A stretch of DNA of 7,741 bases, taken from NCBI GenBank assembly GCA_030040175.1, contig JASHUF010000529.1:1-7741 (forward strand), read 5' to 3'. Source of the DNA: Acidobacteriaceae bacterium. Lineage in GTDB: Bacteria > Acidobacteriota > Terriglobia > Terriglobales > Acidobacteriaceae. Positions 1 through 5,080 of this stretch are shown in pieces. Each line of letters opens with the position of its first letter. The first letter of the stretch is position 1. The notes beneath the pieces were generated by a model, which made no database searches, was not told the origin of the DNA, and worked only from the letters and a program-made list of their open reading frames with translations. The translations under genes were made by a program, and so were the position numbers.

Positions 1-405
1 GGCGGCGCGCGGTGCGGAGAAGAGCTCCCTGTCTCCGGCCATCAGGCGCCAGGACTCGTTCATGGCTTCGTCGTCGTAACCGGGCAGCGCGCTGCGGACG
101 GCGGCAATGCTCCGGTCGAAGGTCTCGAAGATCTCCCGGCGCGCGGCGGGCTGAGGGAAGTCGAATTTGCCCCGCGCCTGCCTGGGGTTGTCGGCGACGA
201 GGCGGACAATGCTGCCGGGCACGAGGGCGATGTGCAAAGCCAGCTGTCCGGCGGTCAGGGATTTTTCATGCGGCTTCCAGGCGAGCTTGTCCTCGGGCAG
301 GCGTTCGAGGAATTTACGCGTAACCGGCGCCTGGATCTCGAACTCGGCGAGCAGGGTATCGGCGATGGAGGAGGCGGATTGAAGGGGGGATTGAATTGCG
401 GGCAT
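1..405 (-). CDS. DinB-like (DinB/YfiT superfamily) protein, C-terminus cut by window edge
   Basis: The 135 codons visible run without a stop from ATG at 405 to the left edge, so the C-terminus is missing. The N-terminal half shows the DinB-like four-helix pattern: a first helix of about residues 12-38, then a W-K-P-H stretch (residues 43-46) and L-T-A-G-Q-L-A-L-H-I-A (50-60), where His58 matches the usual metal-ligand histidine on helix 2. DinB-like proteins are small cytoplasmic metal-binding helical bundles, some acting as thiol-dependent transferases; the substrate here cannot be told. The start is fixed by AAGGAGAA a few bases upstream (410-417). It lies 48 nt downstream of the SRPBCC gene on the same strand, so it is probably the third gene of the ArsR-controlled operon. 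The family call is from motif and length only. Confidence 0.8.
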   Translation of the reverse strand, partial: MPAIQSPLQSASSIADTLLAEFEIQAPVTRKFLERLPEDKLAWKPHEKSLTAGQLALHIALVPGSIVRLVADNPRQARGKFDFPQPAARREIFETFDRSIAAVRSALPGYDDEAMNESWRLMAGDRELFSAPRAA

Positions 406-409
406 GAGG

Positions 410-417
410 TTCTCCTT
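410..417 (-). promoter_or_regulatory. Ribosome binding site of the DinB-like gene
   Basis: AAGGAGAA on the minus strand ends 4 nt before the ATG at 405. This strong Shine-Dalgarno decides the start over any alternative in the frame. Confidence 0.75.
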
Positions 418-453
418 CGGTACACAGACAAAATTTAAGTGCCTGCGCACGCG

Positions 454-909
454 TCAGCGCGAAGACTCGGCGCGCTTGCGCGCCTGCTCGAGCATATGGG
501 CCCAACCGGAGACGACGCCCTTGCGGTGGTCCTCCTGAACCAGGCCGAAGGCGGAATGGCGGAATTTGATGAGCGTGCCGGCGCCGTCTTCGCTCAGCCG
601 GTACTGGACATTATTCTCGACCGGGTGCGACATGAAAAGGGGTCCGGCGAACTCGAGCAATACTGGGCGCTTGATGGCCTGCACATGGGCCCAGAGATGG
701 CCGTCGTTCTTGCCGAGATCGCGGAACCAGCGCCCGCCGGGCCAGGGTTCGAGCTTGAACGGCATGGGCGAGCCGTCGGGCCTCTCGTTCAAGGGGCCGA
801 GCTGCTCGAGCAGGGCGTCGAAGGTGACTTCGAGCGGGGCGTTCACGCGGATCTCCTGCTCCACCAGGAGCGAAAGGCCTTCCACGGCGAGTGCGGTGGT
901 CGGGTTCAT
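454..909 (-). CDS. SRPBCC / AHSA1-like domain protein
   Basis: This 151-residue protein is a single START/Bet v1-type fold of the activator-of-Hsp90-ATPase-1-like (AHSA1) group, close to the usual length. Visible signs are the opening strand V-E-Q-E-I-R-V-N-A-P and the helix E-V-T-F-D-A-L-L (residues 16-34), a central G-G-R-W-F-R-D segment (58-64), strands in A-H-V-Q-A-I-K-R-P-V-L-L-E-F (74-87), and the closing helix with G-W-A-H-M-L (about 135-140). Such proteins bind hydrophobic ligands in a cavity and are usually cytoplasmic; the ligand is unknown. The ATG at 909 overlaps the ArsR stop as ATGA and follows AAGGAG. Longer reading frames extending upstream run through the ArsR gene in another frame and are not used. 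ArsR plus SRPBCC pairs are a recurrent bacterial arrangement. Confidence 0.85.
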   Translation of the reverse strand: MNPTTALAVEGLSLLVEQEIRVNAPLEVTFDALLEQLGPLNERPDGSPMPFKLEPWPGGRWFRDLGKNDGHLWAHVQAIKRPVLLEFAGPLFMSHPVENNVQYRLSEDGAGTLIKFRHSAFGLVQEDHRKGVVSGWAHMLEQARKRAESSR

Positions 910-1274
910 GGCTTCTCCTTGCTGGCATTGAGGCCGGCTGCGCTGCGGCTGCGCATCTGTTCTTCTGCGCGCTCCTTGATGCGGTTCAACTGGTGCCGCC
1001 AGTGGCGCTCGAAGGAGCCGGTCCACTCGTGGAGGGGGCGGATGGCCTCGGCGTTGGTCCGGTACATGCGGTGCCGGCCGTTGCGGCGCACGTGCACCAG
1101 GCCCACCTCGCGCAGGACGCCCAGGTGCTTTGAGACCGAGGGCTGATCGAGGCCGATGGCGGCCACGATCTCGCCCACCTGGCGCTCGCCCACGGCGAGA
1201 AAAGTGAGAATCTGGCGCCGGCGCGGCTCGGCAACGGCGTTGAAGGGGTCGGAGGTGGTGGCGGCCCGGGCCAT
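906..1274 (-). CDS. ArsR-family winged-helix repressor, no metal-binding cysteines
   Basis: This 122-residue protein is a compact ArsR/SmtB-type winged helix. Residues 9-30 form the first helices (D-P-F-N-A-V-A-E-P-R-R-R-Q-I-L). The helix-turn-helix lies at about 33-56, with recognition helix L-D-Q-P-S-V-S-K-H-L-G-V-L-R, and the wing at about 60-73 (V-R-R-N-G-R-H-R-M-Y-R). The C-terminal helix is W-rich and charged (83-110). There is no cysteine at all, so it is unlikely to be a thiol metal sensor and fits the non-metal subgroup found beside SRPBCC genes. It heads the operon with the SRPBCC gene (stop/start overlap ATGA at 906-909) and then the DinB-like gene. An upstream ATG at 1286 is in frame but lies inside the proposed -10 box, so ATG 1274 is preferred. 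It probably represses itself through the palindrome at 1290-1305. Confidence 0.88.
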   Translation of the reverse strand: MARAATTSDPFNAVAEPRRRQILTFLAVGERQVGEIVAAIGLDQPSVSKHLGVLREVGLVHVRRNGRHRMYRTNAEAIRPLHEWTGSFERHWRHQLNRIKERAEEQMRSRSAAGLNASKEKP

Positions 1275-1282
1275 GATCAGGA

Positions 1283-1312
1283 ACATTACATTCCTATATA
1301 GGAATATGTCAA
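1283..1312 (-). promoter_or_regulatory. Promoter and operator of the ArsR-SRPBCC-DinB operon
   Basis: On the minus strand, a perfect TTGACA (-35) occupies 1312-1307 and TAATGT (-10-like) occupies 1288-1283, with an 18-nt spacer. The spacer contains ATTCCTATATAGGAAT (1290-1305), a perfect 16-bp palindrome with flanking ACAT/ATGT half-matches. A repressor bound there would cover the spacer and block RNA polymerase. The -10 ends 8 nt before the ATG at 1274, so the transcript would have almost no leader. Boxes and palindrome are seen; repressor binding is inferred. Confidence 0.65.
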
Positions 1313-1353
1313 GCGGATTTTCGGGGAAATGTGACGAACGGTTCAAAATTGAT

Positions 1354-1383
1354 TTGCCGCGCGATTTCCTCCGCGTGTACCAT
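1354..1383 (+). promoter_or_regulatory. Putative promoter of the YCII gene
   Basis: TTGCCG (1354-1359) and TACCAT (1378-1383) are separated by 18 nt. The -10-like box ends 7 nt before the ATG at 1391, and no Shine-Dalgarno lies between. This would give a leaderless message. Box matches are moderate. Confidence 0.35.
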
Positions 1384-1390
1384 CCGGGCC

Positions 1391-1819
1391 ATGAAGCGAG
1401 CAATTTACCTTGGCATGGCCACGCTGATGCTCTGCGCGGGATGGGTTGCCGCGCAAACGCCGGCGCCCGGCGCCGCTCCCGCCTCCGGCGCGCAACCGGC
1501 GTCCGCCGCTCCGGCAATGAAGACCTGGTTCCTGCGGCTGATTCCGCCGCGGCCCACCTTTGACAAGGACATGACCGATGCCGAGGGCGCGCTGATGGAG
1601 CAGCACTTTCTCTACTGGAAGGGCCTGTTCGACAAGGGCGTGTGCCTGTTCGGCGGGCCGGTGCTCGATCCGCGCGGGGTTTACGGCGTGCTGGCCATTC
1701 GCGCGGCCACGGAAGACGAGGCGCGCGCGCTGGCCGACGGCGACCCCAGCGTGAAGGCGGGGCTGAACCGGATGGAAGTGGCGGAGATGAAGATCGCGTT
1801 TCTGCCCAAGAGCCAGTAG
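1391..1819 (+). CDS. Exported YCII-domain protein
   Basis: This 142-residue protein has a signal peptide at 1-21 (M-K-R start, hydrophobic core to about residue 20, A-A-Q near the cleavage point), then an Ala/Pro-rich linker (22-42). The YCII domain covers about 44-139. Family marks are W-F-L-R-L at 46-50, a conserved-position His72 in the first helix, G-V-C-L-F-G-G-P (83-90), and the S/T-x-D-E-A-R-A-L-A-x-x-D-P run ending at Asp118-Pro119. YCII is a ferredoxin-like fold, usually cytoplasmic and of uncertain enzymatic role. An export signal on it is less common and suggests a periplasmic job. ATG 1391 is chosen because it begins the signal peptide; earlier ATGs add residues that precede it. 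The amidase gene follows 55 nt later on the same strand. I cannot name a substrate. Confidence 0.8.
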   Translation: MKRAIYLGMATLMLCAGWVAAQTPAPGAAPASGAQPASAAPAMKTWFLRLIPPRPTFDKDMTDAEGALMEQHFLYWKGLFDKGVCLFGGPVLDPRGVYGVLAIRAATEDEARALADGDPSVKAGLNRMEVAEMKIAFLPKSQ

Positions 1820-1862
1820 CAGGCGAGTGCCGTCGGGCGGGCGCGGCATCGGGCGCTTCCGA

Positions 1863-1868
1863 TATAGT
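1863..1868 (+). promoter_or_regulatory. Putative -10 box of the amidase gene
   Basis: TATAGT (5 of 6 to TATAAT) ends 6 nt before the ATG at 1875. No convincing -35 is seen and no Shine-Dalgarno separates it from the start. This suggests a leaderless start independent of the upstream YCII gene. Confidence 0.4.
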
Positions 1869-1874
1869 TTGCCC

Positions 1875-3779
1875 ATGGCCCCCAAAGCTAGTATTGATCG
1901 ACGCGCATTTTTGCACGCCTGCACGCAGGCCGGTGTGGTCTCGCCGCTGTTGCCGGGAATTCTGTTTACGCTCGCCAGCCAGGCGCAGGAGACCGCGCCG
2001 GACGCGAATGAGCAGCCGAAGATTACGCCGGAGATGATCGACCAGGCCGCGGCGCTAGCCGGCGTGGGGCCGTTCACGCCTGAGCAGAAGCGGATGATGC
2101 TGGACGGGCTGAACGACCAGCGCAGCGGATACGATGCGATCCGCGCGGTGAACCTGCCCAACTCCGTGCCGCCGGCGTATGTGTTTCATCCGCTACCGGC
2201 GGCGAAGGAGCCGGCTCCAAAACCCGCCTGTAAAGCCGAAGACCCTTTCGACCGAGTCGAGCTAGGCGGCCCGATCTTCACGCCTCCTGAGACTCCTGCG
2301 CACATCGAAGACCTTGCATTCACAAAGGTGACCGAGCTGACACGCCTTCTTGCAGCACGCAAGATTACCTCGCTCGCGCTCACCCAGATGTATATCGAGC
2401 GGCTGAAGCGGTACAACGCACGGCTCTATTTCGTGATCACGCTGACGGAAGAGCGCGCACTCGCGCAGGCGAAGCAAGCGGACGCCGAGATCGCGGCGGG
2501 CAAGTACCGCGGGCCGCTGCATGGGATTCCGTGGGGCGCGAAGGATTTGCTCGCCGTCAAAGGATATCCGACGACGTGGGGCGCGGGCGGGTTCGAGCAG
2601 CAGAGTTTCGACGAGGACGCGACGGTGGTCGAGCGGCTGGACGCGGCGGGCGCCGTGCTGGTGGCCAAGTTCACGCTGGGCGCGCTGGCCATGGGCGACA
2701 AGTGGTTCGGCGGGCGGACGCGGAACCCGTGGAATCCGGCGCAGGGGTCGAGCGGATCGTCGGCGGGGTCGGCGAGCGCGGTGGCCGCCGGATGCGTGGG
2801 GTTCGCGCTGGGCTCGGAGACGCTGGGATCCATTTCTTCTCCTTCGACGCGGTGCGGCTGCACGGGGCTGCGGCCGACGTTCGGGCTGGTGCCGCGCACC
2901 GGCGCCATGGCTCTGAGCTGGACCATGGACAAGCTGGGACCGATCTGCCGCTCGGTCGAAGATTGCTCGCTGGTGCTCGCGGCCATCAGCGGTCCTGACG
3001 GCCAGGACCTTTCCGCAGCGCCGTTGCGGTACGAGCCGGACGATGCTGACTGGCGCAAACTGCGCGTGGGGTATTTCAAGAGTGCGTTCGATGCGCCGGC
3101 GCCGTTGCAGCTGAAAGAAGCGGCGGCGGACGAAACGGCCGACGAGAAAAAGAAGCGCGAGGACGCGAACGCGGAGATGCAGGCCGAGCGGGCGCGGCGC
3201 GACTACGACCGGCGCTACGAATCGGCCGCCCTCGACAAACTGCGGGCGATGGGGATGAATCTCATTCCTGTTGAACTTCCGAAGCTGCCGTGGGAGGCGA
3301 TGATCCCGCTCCTGACGGCCGAGGCCGCGGCGGCCTTCGACGACCTGACGCGCTCGGGCCGAGACAAACTGCTCACCGAGCAGGGACCGGAGGACTGGCC
3401 CAATGATTTTCGCGTGGCGCGGTTCTACCCGGCGGTTGAGTACATCCAGGCGAACCGGGTGCGGACGCTGGCCGTGCGGCAGCTTTCGGCGCTGTTTGAG
3501 CAGGTGGACGTGATTGTGACGCCGACCGCGGAAGAGCAACTGATTGCGACCAACATGAGCGGACATCCGGCGCTGATTTTGCCCAATGGGCTGCGCGGAA
3601 GCGATGCGCCCAAGCCGCCGGCGGTCGATACCGGGAACGAGGACGATATCGGCGGGCCGGGGACGCCGGTTTCGCTCACCTTTCTGGCCGGGCATTACCA
3701 GGAGGCGAAGCTGGTGGCGCTTGCCGGCGCGTACCAGCGGGCCACGGGGTTTGAGAAGGTGCATCCGAAGCTGGATTAG
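1875..3779 (+). CDS. Tat-exported amidase-signature family hydrolase
   Basis: This 634-residue amidase-signature enzyme hydrolyses a C-N amide bond with a Ser-cisSer-Lys triad. The N-terminus (I-D-R-R-A-F-L-H-A, residues 7-15, then a hydrophobic run to about 35) is a twin-arginine signal, so it should act folded in the periplasm. Lys223 lies in G-A-K-D-L-L. Ser295 in G-S-S-A-G-S matches the cis-Ser, and Ser319 in S-E-T-L-G-S-I matches the nucleophile; the 24-residue spacing equals that known for FAAH and GatA. The usual G-G-S-I-R becomes L-G-S-I-S. A charged insert (about 405-455, K/E/R/D-rich) lies in the second half. At over 600 residues it is longer than GatA (about 485), owing to the leader, a roughly 100-residue N-terminal extension and the insert. 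No GatB or GatC is nearby, so it is probably not the tRNA amidotransferase subunit. Substrate unknown. ATG 1875 begins the Tat signal. Confidence 0.88.
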   Translation: MAPKASIDRRAFLHACTQAGVVSPLLPGILFTLASQAQETAPDANEQPKITPEMIDQAAALAGVGPFTPEQKRMMLDGLNDQRSGYDAIRAVNLPNSVPPAYVFHPLPAAKEPAPKPACKAEDPFDRVELGGPIFTPPETPAHIEDLAFTKVTELTRLLAARKITSLALTQMYIERLKRYNARLYFVITLTEERALAQAKQADAEIAAGKYRGPLHGIPWGAKDLLAVKGYPTTWGAGGFEQQSFDEDATVVERLDAAGAVLVAKFTLGALAMGDKWFGGRTRNPWNPAQGSSGSSAGSASAVAAGCVGFALGSETLGSISSPSTRCGCTGLRPTFGLVPRTGAMALSWTMDKLGPICRSVEDCSLVLAAISGPDGQDLSAAPLRYEPDDADWRKLRVGYFKSAFDAPAPLQLKEAAADETADEKKKREDANAEMQAERARRDYDRRYESAALDKLRAMGMNLIPVELPKLPWEAMIPLLTAEAAAAFDDLTRSGRDKLLTEQGPEDWPNDFRVARFYPAVEYIQANRVRTLAVRQLSALFEQVDVIVTPTAEEQLIATNMSGHPALILPNGLRGSDAPKPPAVDTGNEDDIGGPGTPVSLTFLAGHYQEAKLVALAGAYQRATGFEKVHPKLD

Positions 3780-3780
3780 C

Positions 3781-3892
3781 GAGTTAGCTTGCGCTTCGCG
3801 CAAGTTTGCGAGTTCGCGTCGGCTGCGCCGACGTTCGCGGGGTTTGCGGAGTTCGTAAGTTAGCGAGTCAGCGAGCCAGCGGGCTTTCCCGC
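3781..3892 (+). repeat. Cluster of small hairpins and short tandem repeats
   Basis: The amidase-ABC gap contains three compact inverted repeats. CTTGCGC-TTC-GCGCAAG (3788-3804) and CGTCGGC-TGC-GCCGACG (3817-3833) are perfect 7-bp stems with triloops. GCGGG-CTTT-CCCGC (3879-3892) is a 5-bp stem with a 4-nt loop. Between them, G-A-G-T-T words recur, and AGCGAG/AGCGAG/AGCGGG repeat with an 8-nt period (3862-3883). It looks like a REP-type or slippage-grown intergenic repeat. The third hairpin, followed by CCTTTC, could weakly end amidase transcription, but it has no proper T-run. Confidence 0.6.
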
Positions 3893-3904
3893 CCTTTCAG
3901 CCTT

Positions 3905-3910
3905 TACCAT
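3905..3910 (+). promoter_or_regulatory. Putative -10 box of the ABC ATPase gene
   Basis: TACCAT, the same hexamer as before the YCII gene, ends 6 nt before the ATG at 3917. There is no Shine-Dalgarno in between and no clear -35. A leaderless start is inferred. Confidence 0.35.
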
Positions 3911-3916
3911 CGGTGT

Positions 3917-4900
3917 ATGGCGCTGGTGGAGGTGAGCGGGGTTGCGAAGAGCTATCCGCGGCGGGTGGGACTGCGGACGGTGGAGCAGCGCGTGGTCGAA
4001 GACGTGTCGCTCATGATCGAGGCGGGTGAGACGCTGGGTCTGGTGGGCGAGTCGGGATCAGGCAAGACCACGCTGGCGCGGATGATCCTGGGGCTGGTGG
4101 CGCCGACGGCGGGGTCCATCACTGTGGCCGGGGTGAACGTGGCTGGCGCGGATGGGACGCACGCGGGGGCGCAGGCGATGCGGCGGCTGCGGCGCGAGAT
4201 GCAGCCGGTCTTCCAGGATCCGTATGCGGCGCTCAATCCGCGGATGACGGTGCTCGAAATTGTGACCGAGCCGTTCCGGATTCACGGGGTGGGTCCGGAG
4301 GGTGAGGAAGATTCCGATCCCACCCTTGGCGCAAGAACAGAATCGTGGCGAGGATGGGGTGCCCAAGATCCGGGGTCGGACGCGGGGCCCGGATTAAGGC
4401 CCCCCCGGTCCCCAAATGCGAGGGATCTCCACCCCACGGACGCGAACCTGTCCATGGGGACCCCGGACCGGGGGCACCCAGCAGGGAAGGCGGCGCTGCG
4501 GGAGCGGGCGGTTGCGCTGCTCAAGGAAGTGGGGCTGGAGGAGCCGGCGCTGGGACGGTATCCGCACGAGTTTTCGGGCGGGCAGCGGCAGCGCATCAAC
4601 ATTGCGCGGGCGCTCGCTCTCAGGCCGCGTTTCCTGGTTTTGGACGAACCGGTTTCGGCCCTCGATGTGAGCGTGGGCGCGCAGATTGTGAACCTGCTCA
4701 AGCGCCTGCAGCGCGAGCATGGGCTGACTTATTTGTTTATTTCCCATTCCATGCCGCTGGTGCGCTATCTGGCCACGCGGATTGCGGTGATGGAGCGAGG
4801 CCGGCTGGTGGAGACGGGCGAAGCCGAGGCGCTGTGCGCGCATCCGCGCGAGGCGTACACGCAGCAGTTGCTCAAGGCCACGCCGGAACTGCCGGGTTGA
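3917..4900 (+). CDS. OppF/DppF-like peptide ABC transporter ATPase with in-frame repeat insert
   Basis: This 327-residue cytoplasmic ATPase should power a peptide/nickel-type importer. Motifs are complete: Walker A G-E-S-G-S-G-K-T-T (44-52), Q-loop Gln100 in V-F-Q-D-P, signature F-S-G-G-Q (219-223), Walker B F-L-V-L-D-E-P (239-245), D-loop S-A-L-D (247-250) and switch His277. A short tail with H-P-R-E-A-Y-T-Q-Q-L-L matches the end of the Opp/Dpp ATPases. Between E-P-F-R-I-H-G (118-124) and A-L-R-E-R (193-197) there are about 60 residues more than OppF has there; this G/P/R/D-rich stretch shows no domain and is coded by repeat DNA. The site falls at the loop into the helical subdomain, where extra sequence may be tolerated. 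No OppB, C, D or A partners are in the window, so it is an orphan here. ATG 3917 gives the normal family N-terminus (M-A-L-V-E-V-S-G); the longer frame from 3806 runs through the repeat cluster. Confidence 0.88.
   Translation: MALVEVSGVAKSYPRRVGLRTVEQRVVEDVSLMIEAGETLGLVGESGSGKTTLARMILGLVAPTAGSITVAGVNVAGADGTHAGAQAMRRLRREMQPVFQDPYAALNPRMTVLEIVTEPFRIHGVGPEGEEDSDPTLGARTESWRGWGAQDPGSDAGPGLRPPRSPNARDLHPTDANLSMGTPDRGHPAGKAALRERAVALLKEVGLEEPALGRYPHEFSGGQRQRINIARALALRPRFLVLDEPVSALDVSVGAQIVNLLKRLQREHGLTYLFISHSMPLVRYLATRIAVMERGRLVETGEAEALCAHPREAYTQQLLKATPELPG
4287..4479. repeat. Palindrome-rich repeat insert inside the ABC ATPase gene
   Basis: This stretch matches the extra protein segment. It opens with GGGTGGG (4287-4293) pairing with CCCACCC (4319-4325), followed by a degenerate partner GGATGGG (4352-4358). 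It then contains the 123-bp unit listed separately. Internal stems include GGGGCC/GGCCCC (4384-4389 and 4398-4403) and CCCCACGGAC/GTCCATGGGG (4432-4441 and 4450-4459, 9 of 10). Parts recur after the gene at 4925-5072. Exact ends are uncertain and no clear target-site duplication was found. Confidence 0.7.
4357..4479. mobile_element. 123-bp MITE-like unit with 21-bp terminal inverted repeats
   Basis: The left end (4357-4377) reads GGGTGCCC-AAGA-TCCGGGGTC. The right end (4459-4479), read on the other strand, is GGGTGCCC-CCGG-TCCGGGGTC, giving 18 matches in 21. The unit is 123 bp, exactly 41 codons, and carries no stop in the ATPase frame (about residues 147-188). It codes for no transposase; if mobile it would need help in trans. 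Whether it moves at all is inference; the inverted ends are seen directly. Confidence 0.55.
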
Positions 4901-4924
4901 GGTTTCCTACCCTTTCCACTCCGT

Positions 4925-5072
4925 CACCCCACGGACAAAGACCTGTCTGTCCATCCCAAGAAGCAATAATCGCTTCCTGGGGACCCCGGTCGTGGGGGCC
5001 CCGGGGGACGGGCGCCCCATCTGATTAAGATTGGTGCTTTCCCAGGTCCCAAAAGCGGGACCTGGGGCACCC
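4925..5072. repeat. Second, diverged copy of the repeat downstream of the ABC gene
   Basis: This fills most of the 180-nt gap between the convergent ABC and FKBP genes. It shares with the intragenic insert CACCCCACGGAC (4925-4936 against 4430-4441), ACCTGTC, GGGGACCCCGG (4979-4989 against 4456-4466), GATTAAG (5023-5029 against 4392-4398) and the terminal GGGGCACCC (5064-5072 against 4471-4479). The order of GATTAAG relative to the other blocks differs and extra bases are present, so it is a rearranged relative rather than a direct copy. Confidence 0.6.
5041..5066. other. Perfect 10-bp hairpin between convergent genes
   Basis: CCCAGGTCCC, a 6-nt loop AAAAGC, and GGGACCTGGG form a perfect stem. 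It lies 141 nt past the ABC stop and 15 nt past the FKBP stop on the other strand. It could hold back 3' exonucleases or slow polymerase in both directions, but neither strand has a T-run after it, so I do not call it an intrinsic terminator. Confidence 0.6.
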
Positions 5073-5080
5073 AAGGATTC

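Noticed and set aside
1275..1916. Upstream extension of the ArsR reading frame giving 336 residues
   Set aside because: The added part is antisense to the YCII gene, has no domain, and would read through the promoter with its TTGACA and palindrome.
2262..3803. 513-codon open frame on the minus strand opposite the amidase gene
   Set aside because: Arginine-rich shadow typical of high-GC DNA; the plus strand carries complete amidase catalytic motifs.
3781..3892. CRISPR-like array
   Set aside because: Repeats are 6-8 nt long with no regular spacers of 25-40 nt and no cas genes nearby.
3806..3916. N-terminal extension of the ABC ATPase from ATG 3806
   Set aside because: It lies inside the hairpin/tandem-repeat spacer and precedes the normal family N-terminus.
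4287..4479. Frameshifted or pseudogenised ABC gene
   Set aside because: The frame is open throughout and Walker A, Q-loop, signature, Walker B and switch His are all present on both sides of the insert.
5041..5066. Intrinsic terminator for ABC or FKBP genes
   Set aside because: The stem is perfect but no T-run follows on either strand, and it belongs to the repeat block.
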